Source: Candidatus Chloroploca mongolica
Lineage (GTDB): Bacteria; Chloroflexota; Chloroflexia; Chloroflexales; Chloroflexaceae
Direction of reading: 5' to 3'
NCBI RefSeq assembly: GCF_004762035.2
Contig: NZ_SIJK02000013.1
Location: forward strand, 53,104-117,103
Length of the DNA stretch: 64,000 nt
Shown here: positions 60,559 to 64,000 of the stretch, one piece after another
Layout of the letters: each line of letters opens with the position of its first letter
Numbering within the stretch: the stretch's first letter is position 1
Translations under genes and position numbers: made by a program
Notes under the pieces: generated by a model
Seen by the model: the letters and a program-made list of their open reading frames with translations, nothing else
Told to the model about the DNA's origin: nothing
Databases searched by the model: none

Positions 60559-62820
60559 ATGGGTAAAGCAAAGCGTGTAAAACAACAACGAGCAGCTTCA
60601 GCCGGGGGCGATCTACGGTCGCAGGGTCTGCGCTCTTTTCAGAGTCAGCGGTTTGACCAGGCGATCCAGTTTTGGACACCGCTTGCTCCGCATGATCCTG
60701 CGGTGGCCCACGCTCTGGCCGAAGCCTATTTTCGCCGGGCGATTACCAACAAAAGCGCTGATCCTGTTGCCGATCTCCGCCAGGCACATGAACTGGCACC
60801 CGACAATAGTCGCTACCAGTTTCACCTGGGGCGGATGTTGCACCTCCAGGGTGATTTCCAGGCCGCAGCTGAAGCGTATGGTGCTGTTCTCGCCAAAAAA
60901 CCGGCGCAGGTTCGTACTGGACGCCTGCTGGCGCTGGCGATCCTTCAGCAAGATCCAACCACCGACCTGAACACGATCCCCGCGTTGACCGATGCTGTCC
61001 GGCAATGGGCCGCACCAGTTGTGGCCTTGCTGCACAAGCAATCGGTTGCCGATGATGGCACGCCGCTCGGGCGGTTCTGGGCGGCGCTTGCGCTGATTAT
61101 GACAGGCGATCCAGCCGCCGCTGAATTGCTGCACGATGAACGCAGCCTCCCTGCGGCCAAGCTACATGCGCTACGTCGCTACTACCGCGGGGTCGCCGCA
61201 GCTCAAGCCGGGCAAACCGAAGAGGCCGTGAAACACTGGGCTCAGGTTGCCAAGGCCGAGCTTCCCGTTGAACATCTGGCGATCAATGAGATTGCGGCCC
61301 TCTATCCAACCCTGGTCGCCCAGTTGGAACAGGATGATCTGGATAGCGCGATCGCGACGAGTCGTGCCGCGGCTGAATTGCGGGGGAGCCCGGTGTTCGA
61401 TGAGGTGCGGATCAGTACGCTTGACCGCGGGGCGCACCGCGCAGCGGCGGCAGGCAATTGGGCCGAAGCTGTCTCGTTGTGGAGCCTGGCACGCCAGATT
61501 CTGAGTCGCACCACCTCCTCAAAGCTCGGCTCGCCAGCGCCACTTTTGCACAATCTGGCCCTGGCCTATGAAAAGATCGAAGACTGGGCAAGCGCTGCCG
61601 AGATCTGGCGGGCGTTGCTGCGTACCAAAGGCAGCCGGAGTAGTGGCTCGAATGAGGTCGATACGGAAGCCGCTCGTCAGGCCTGGGTGCGCAAACGGGT
61701 CATTACCTGCTATCGCAACGCCGGACGGCCTGATGAAGCCGTGGCGGTCTTCCGTCAGATGATCAAAGCAGAACCCAATAATCTTGCGCTACGTATCGAA
61801 CTAGCCGATGCCCTGCTGGCCAATGAGCAAGATCGCGCCGCTGAAAATGAGGTCAAACGGGTGCTTGAACGCGATCCCGAGCATCCCGATGCGCTCTATC
61901 GGTATGCGACGACGTTGAGTACTCGGATGCAGTATGCCGAGTCTGAAGCGATCATGCTCAAAGTCGTCGCACAACATCCGAAGCGCGAGGATCTGCGCCG
62001 TGGGGCGGCAGGCTTATTCCTCGCGCATGGCGTGGATTGGTCCTCGTGGGGAAGGTACGACCTGGCCAGGCAAGCATTTGTCCAGGGCGAGAAACTTCAA
62101 CCAGACAATCCCATCTTTCCGCTTAATCAGGCTCGCATGTGTCTGCCTACCAAAGAGTTTGATGAGGCACGCCGCCTGATTGAGCGCACGTTGGAGATTA
62201 CGAATACTGATCTCAATGTCTGGATGCAGAGCATCGAAACCTGGGCGCATGCGAAGCTTATTGACGATGCTCGGGCGCTGATCGAGCGCTTTGAGCGGGA
62301 GTTCAAACCAGATGCCGCCGACTATGGGCAACTTGGCGAGATGATGATCCGGGCTGCGCTGCCACCGCCTTCCTTCAGTCGACTCGCTCAAAGGCCGCCG
62401 CCTCTCGACGAAAATGATCCCTGGATTCTGCTCGGGCAAGAATTGATTGCGAAGGGCGTTGCGCTGAACCCAACCGATGTCATCTTCTTGCGCATCGCAG
62501 GCATCAAGTTGAGTCGTCTGCTCCCCAAGCTCGCCCTCACCTACTTTGAAGCCGCGTTGAAACTTTCGCCAGATGATCCTGATCTCTTGATTGGCCTTGG
62601 GATGGTGCAGGGCCAACTCGGCGATCTCAAGACCGCCAAGGCGACGTTGCGCAAGGCCGAACAAATCGCGCGGCGCCAGAAACGCTACGATCTCGAACAA
62701 CAAGCGCAAAGCATGCGATCAATGGTTGGAACACCGATGCTCGATATGATGCTGGACGATCAATTTGATCCGGAAGCGATGCTTGATATGCTCGATGAGT
62801 TGGATATGCCGGATTACTAA
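60559..62820 (+). CDS. Large TPR protein
   Basis: 753 residues built largely of TPR-like helical repeats. A short basic N-terminus (MGKAKRVKQQRAAS) precedes repeats such as FDQAIQFWTPLAPHDPAVAHALAEAYFRRA, VADLRQAHELAPDNSRYQFHLGRMLHLQGDFQAAAEAYGAVLAKKP, GRPDEAVAVFRQMIKAEPNNLALRIELADALLANEQDRAAENEVKRVLERDPEHPDALYRYA, and a C-terminal set ending in DLDM-type acidic residues (MLDMLDELDMPDY). No enzyme domain is seen. It probably acts as a scaffold. A hairpin separates it from the DnaJ-like and GrpE genes, which begin about 110 bp later. Confidence 0.82.
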   Translation: MGKAKRVKQQRAASAGGDLRSQGLRSFQSQRFDQAIQFWTPLAPHDPAVAHALAEAYFRRAITNKSADPVADLRQAHELAPDNSRYQFHLGRMLHLQGDFQAAAEAYGAVLAKKPAQVRTGRLLALAILQQDPTTDLNTIPALTDAVRQWAAPVVALLHKQSVADDGTPLGRFWAALALIMTGDPAAAELLHDERSLPAAKLHALRRYYRGVAAAQAGQTEEAVKHWAQVAKAELPVEHLAINEIAALYPTLVAQLEQDDLDSAIATSRAAAELRGSPVFDEVRISTLDRGAHRAAAAGNWAEAVSLWSLARQILSRTTSSKLGSPAPLLHNLALAYEKIEDWASAAEIWRALLRTKGSRSSGSNEVDTEAARQAWVRKRVITCYRNAGRPDEAVAVFRQMIKAEPNNLALRIELADALLANEQDRAAENEVKRVLERDPEHPDALYRYATTLSTRMQYAESEAIMLKVVAQHPKREDLRRGAAGLFLAHGVDWSSWGRYDLARQAFVQGEKLQPDNPIFPLNQARMCLPTKEFDEARRLIERTLEITNTDLNVWMQSIETWAHAKLIDDARALIERFEREFKPDAADYGQLGEMMIRAALPPPSFSRLAQRPPPLDENDPWILLGQELIAKGVALNPTDVIFLRIAGIKLSRLLPKLALTYFEAALKLSPDDPDLLIGLGMVQGQLGDLKTAKATLRKAEQIARRQKRYDLEQQAQSMRSMVGTPMLDMMLDDQFDPEAMLDMLDELDMPDY

Positions 62821-62856
62821 ACTGGGTTGCTGCGGCCCCCAGGAAGCTCTCTTGCG

Positions 62857-62893
62857 CTGGCAAAAAAGCCAGCTAGGCTGGCTTTTTTGCCAG
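62857..62893. terminator. 17-bp perfect hairpin with U-rich side
   Basis: CTGGCAAAAAAGCCAGC (62857-62873) pairs perfectly with 62877-62893 around TAG. The run of six A/T in the stem, rather than a trailing U-tract, is characteristic of this genome's terminators. Confidence 0.75.
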
Positions 62894-62933
62894 CACAAAG
62901 CGTAACCACCTGTCTTACCCATAAGCAAAAAGT

Positions 62934-63281
62934 ATGAGCGAAGCTTATAACAATCCATATACGACCCTCGGCTTGAATGTAGAGACCAGTGCCGCCGAGA
63001 TTAAACGGGCTTATTTTGCGCTGGTACGCGAGTATCCGCCGGAACGCCATCCCGAGCAGTTCAAACGCATTCGGGCTGCCTACGAGCAACTGCGTGATCC
63101 CGAGCAGCGCCTCGAGACCGATATGCAACTGCTGCAACCCTGGCAGGCTTCGAGCAGTCGCCGTCGCCCTCCTGCACCAATGCTCGACGTTAGCCAGCAG
63201 GATCTCCTCCTGGCCCTGGAACTCTTGACTGACCTGCACCGTACCGATTGGCGTGAAGATTATGAGGTCATCAAACTGTGA
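62934..63281 (+). CDS. J-domain protein lacking the HPD motif
   Basis: 115 residues. The J-domain (about 5-65) is NPYTTLGLNVETSAAEIKRAYFALVREYPPERHPEQFKRIRAAYEQLRDPEQRLETD. Helices I-IV of the fold are recognisable, but the loop that contacts DnaK reads YPPERHPE in place of the canonical HPD tripeptide. The last ~45 residues (VSQQDLLLALELLTDLHRTDWRED) have no zinc-finger or substrate-binding domain. It is translated just ahead of grpE with overlapping stop and start, so a chaperone role is likely, perhaps through a modified DnaK contact. Confidence 0.75.
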   Translation: MSEAYNNPYTTLGLNVETSAAEIKRAYFALVREYPPERHPEQFKRIRAAYEQLRDPEQRLETDMQLLQPWQASSSRRRPPAPMLDVSQQDLLLALELLTDLHRTDWREDYEVIKL

Positions 63282-63973
63282 TGAGTGATGCCGAGTTGAC
63301 TGATCAGTCCGTCGCCCCGCTTGCCTCACGCCTTGATACCTTGGCAACTGCGCTCGCGGCCCTCGAAAAACAGATGAGCCGCGCTGGGCGTGAACAACTC
63401 AAGGCCAATGCGCTCGCCGAGACCCAGGCGAAGCGCTCCGAAGCAACACTGAATGAACTGCGAACCGTAGCAGAACAACGTGAACAGGAACACGCCGCTG
63501 AACGTGAGCGTCTCGCCGCGACTGTGAGCGAAGCCAGGTTGACCGTGGTGCGTTCGTTTTTTCCGGTGCTCGATGGTCTCGATGAGGCGATTCGTACGGC
63601 CCAGACCATCCTGCATCAGGCGCGCCGCGTCGAAAGTCCCGAGCGTCTCTTGTTGTACTTGCTCGAAGCCCCGGTTGAGTGCATCGATCTGGTTATTCCG
63701 CCCGTGCCCCTCCGTGAAACGCTCGAGTCGTGGCTGCAAGGGCTAGTGATTGTACGCCGACGCCTCCTTGATGCCATGGCAAGCGAAGATGTTACACCGA
63801 TCCTCGCCGAGGGGCGACCGTTTGATCCACATCACCATATCGTTGTCGAAGTCATCCCTTCGCGCACCGCTCCTGCTGGAATGGTGCTGCAAGAGATCCG
63901 GCGCGGTCTGATGATAGGCACGCGTGTTCTGCGGCATGCCGAAGTCGCAGTGGCCGATGAATATTCTTCGTGA
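63281..63973 (+). CDS. grpE: GrpE-like nucleotide exchange factor
   Basis: 230 residues. A long N-terminal coiled coil (about 10-85, Ala/Glu/Arg/Gln-rich heptads) is followed by the GrpE helical and β-domain pattern: VVRSFFPVLDGLDEAIRTAQ, LETLESWLQGLVIVRRRLLDAMASEDVTPI, GRPFDPHHHIVVEVIPSRTAPAGMVLQEIRRGLMIGTRVLRHAEVAVA. The last element, with its EVxxxG--L-D-VLRPA-V-V pattern, is typical of GrpE. It releases ADP from DnaK. It is slightly longer than usual. ATG 63281 shares a base with the previous stop. Confidence 0.88.
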   Translation: MSDAELTDQSVAPLASRLDTLATALAALEKQMSRAGREQLKANALAETQAKRSEATLNELRTVAEQREQEHAAERERLAATVSEARLTVVRSFFPVLDGLDEAIRTAQTILHQARRVESPERLLLYLLEAPVECIDLVIPPVPLRETLESWLQGLVIVRRRLLDAMASEDVTPILAEGRPFDPHHHIVVEVIPSRTAPAGMVLQEIRRGLMIGTRVLRHAEVAVADEYSS

Positions 63974-63996
63974 ACCTGATGAGGTAAGAAAACCAT

Positions 63997-64000
63997 ATGA
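63997..64000 (+). CDS. Start codon of the next gene (probably dnaK), cut by the window edge
   Basis: Only ATG-A is inside the window. GAGGTAAGA lies about 9 bases upstream, a fair Shine-Dalgarno, and grpE ends 23 bp earlier. The gene identity is inferred only from the common grpE-dnaK order. Confidence 0.35.

Overview
This 64 kb window is dense bacterial chromosome at roughly 58-60 % G+C by eye. It has short intergenic gaps, ATGA-type overlaps inside operons, and strong hairpins between convergent genes. The gene content best fits a Chloroflexota member, possibly a Chloroflexales-type filamentous bacterium. The pointers are a short YidC with Jag, a GAAC-N4-GTTC (Gram-positive-type) SOS-like box, an ArsA-like protein with an HSP20-like tail, PHA granule genes, and no LPS or outer-membrane assembly genes. 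This is inference; there is no rRNA or other taxonomic marker in the window. I saw no tRNA, rRNA, CRISPR array, intact transposase or prophage.

Layout. 1-4.1 kb: 3' part of an S1-domain protein, then the rpmH-rnpA-yidC-jag cluster (no yidD, mnmE or dnaA). 4.1-6.1 kb: PfkB-family kinase and a secreted GH5-like hydrolase. 6.2-6.4 kb: MITE-like repeat. 6.4-11.7 kb: BMP-type (nucleoside-like) ABC importer with a long, hairpin-rich leader. 11.8-15.8 kb: YvcK-like protein, chorismate synthase, membrane protein, prephenate dehydrogenase. 15.9-16.9 kb: secreted propeller-like protein. 17.0-21.0 kb: a three-gene operon coding for a cobalamin-binding protein, a UroD/MtaA-superfamily protein and a DUF1638-like/GAF/GAF/GGDEF protein, preceded by paired direct repeats. 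21.0-27.2 kb: recN, a Wzy/WaaL-like ligase fused to TPRs, and a WecA/MraY-like transferase. 27.2-29.2 kb: agmatine to putrescine (aguB, aguA). 29.2-34.0 kb: SulP-STAS-rhodanese transporter, divergent GlpX, MTHFR-like protein and DDN-like protein. 34.05-34.2 kb: second MITE-like copy. 34.2-37.5 kb: ABC exporter whose permease is internally duplicated and ends in a SpoIIM-like domain. 37.6-40.7 kb: threonine synthase, LeuD-like orphan, RNA uracil methyltransferase. 40.7-43.0 kb: cell-wall hydrolase operon behind two SOS-like boxes. 43-47.3 kb: TPR, PspC-like, patatin, PhaR and phasin genes. 47.4-50.2 kb: fchA-folD-purD-like operon. 50.4-56 kb: ArsA-like protein without a P-loop, SDR, ValRS, nucleotidyltransferase-like protein. 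56-59.3 kb: 11-bp minisatellite and SbcC/Rad50-like ATPase. 59.5-64 kb: small membrane protein, phosphoesterase, TPR protein, J-domain protein, GrpE and probably the start of dnaK.

Most notable: (1) the corrinoid/UroD-like/GGDEF operon, which looks like a corrinoid-linked c-di-GMP signalling module; (2) a FolD with Ile at the essential cyclohydrolase Lys, next to a separate FchA-type cyclohydrolase and a PurD relative that has lost its signature residues; (3) palindromic candidate PhaR operators at both the phaR and phasin promoters; (4) two GAAC-N4-GTTC boxes at a peptidoglycan-hydrolase operon; (5) a two-copy inverted-repeat element, one copy of which supplies part of a stop codon. Calls come from reading motifs and lengths by eye; no database search was run.
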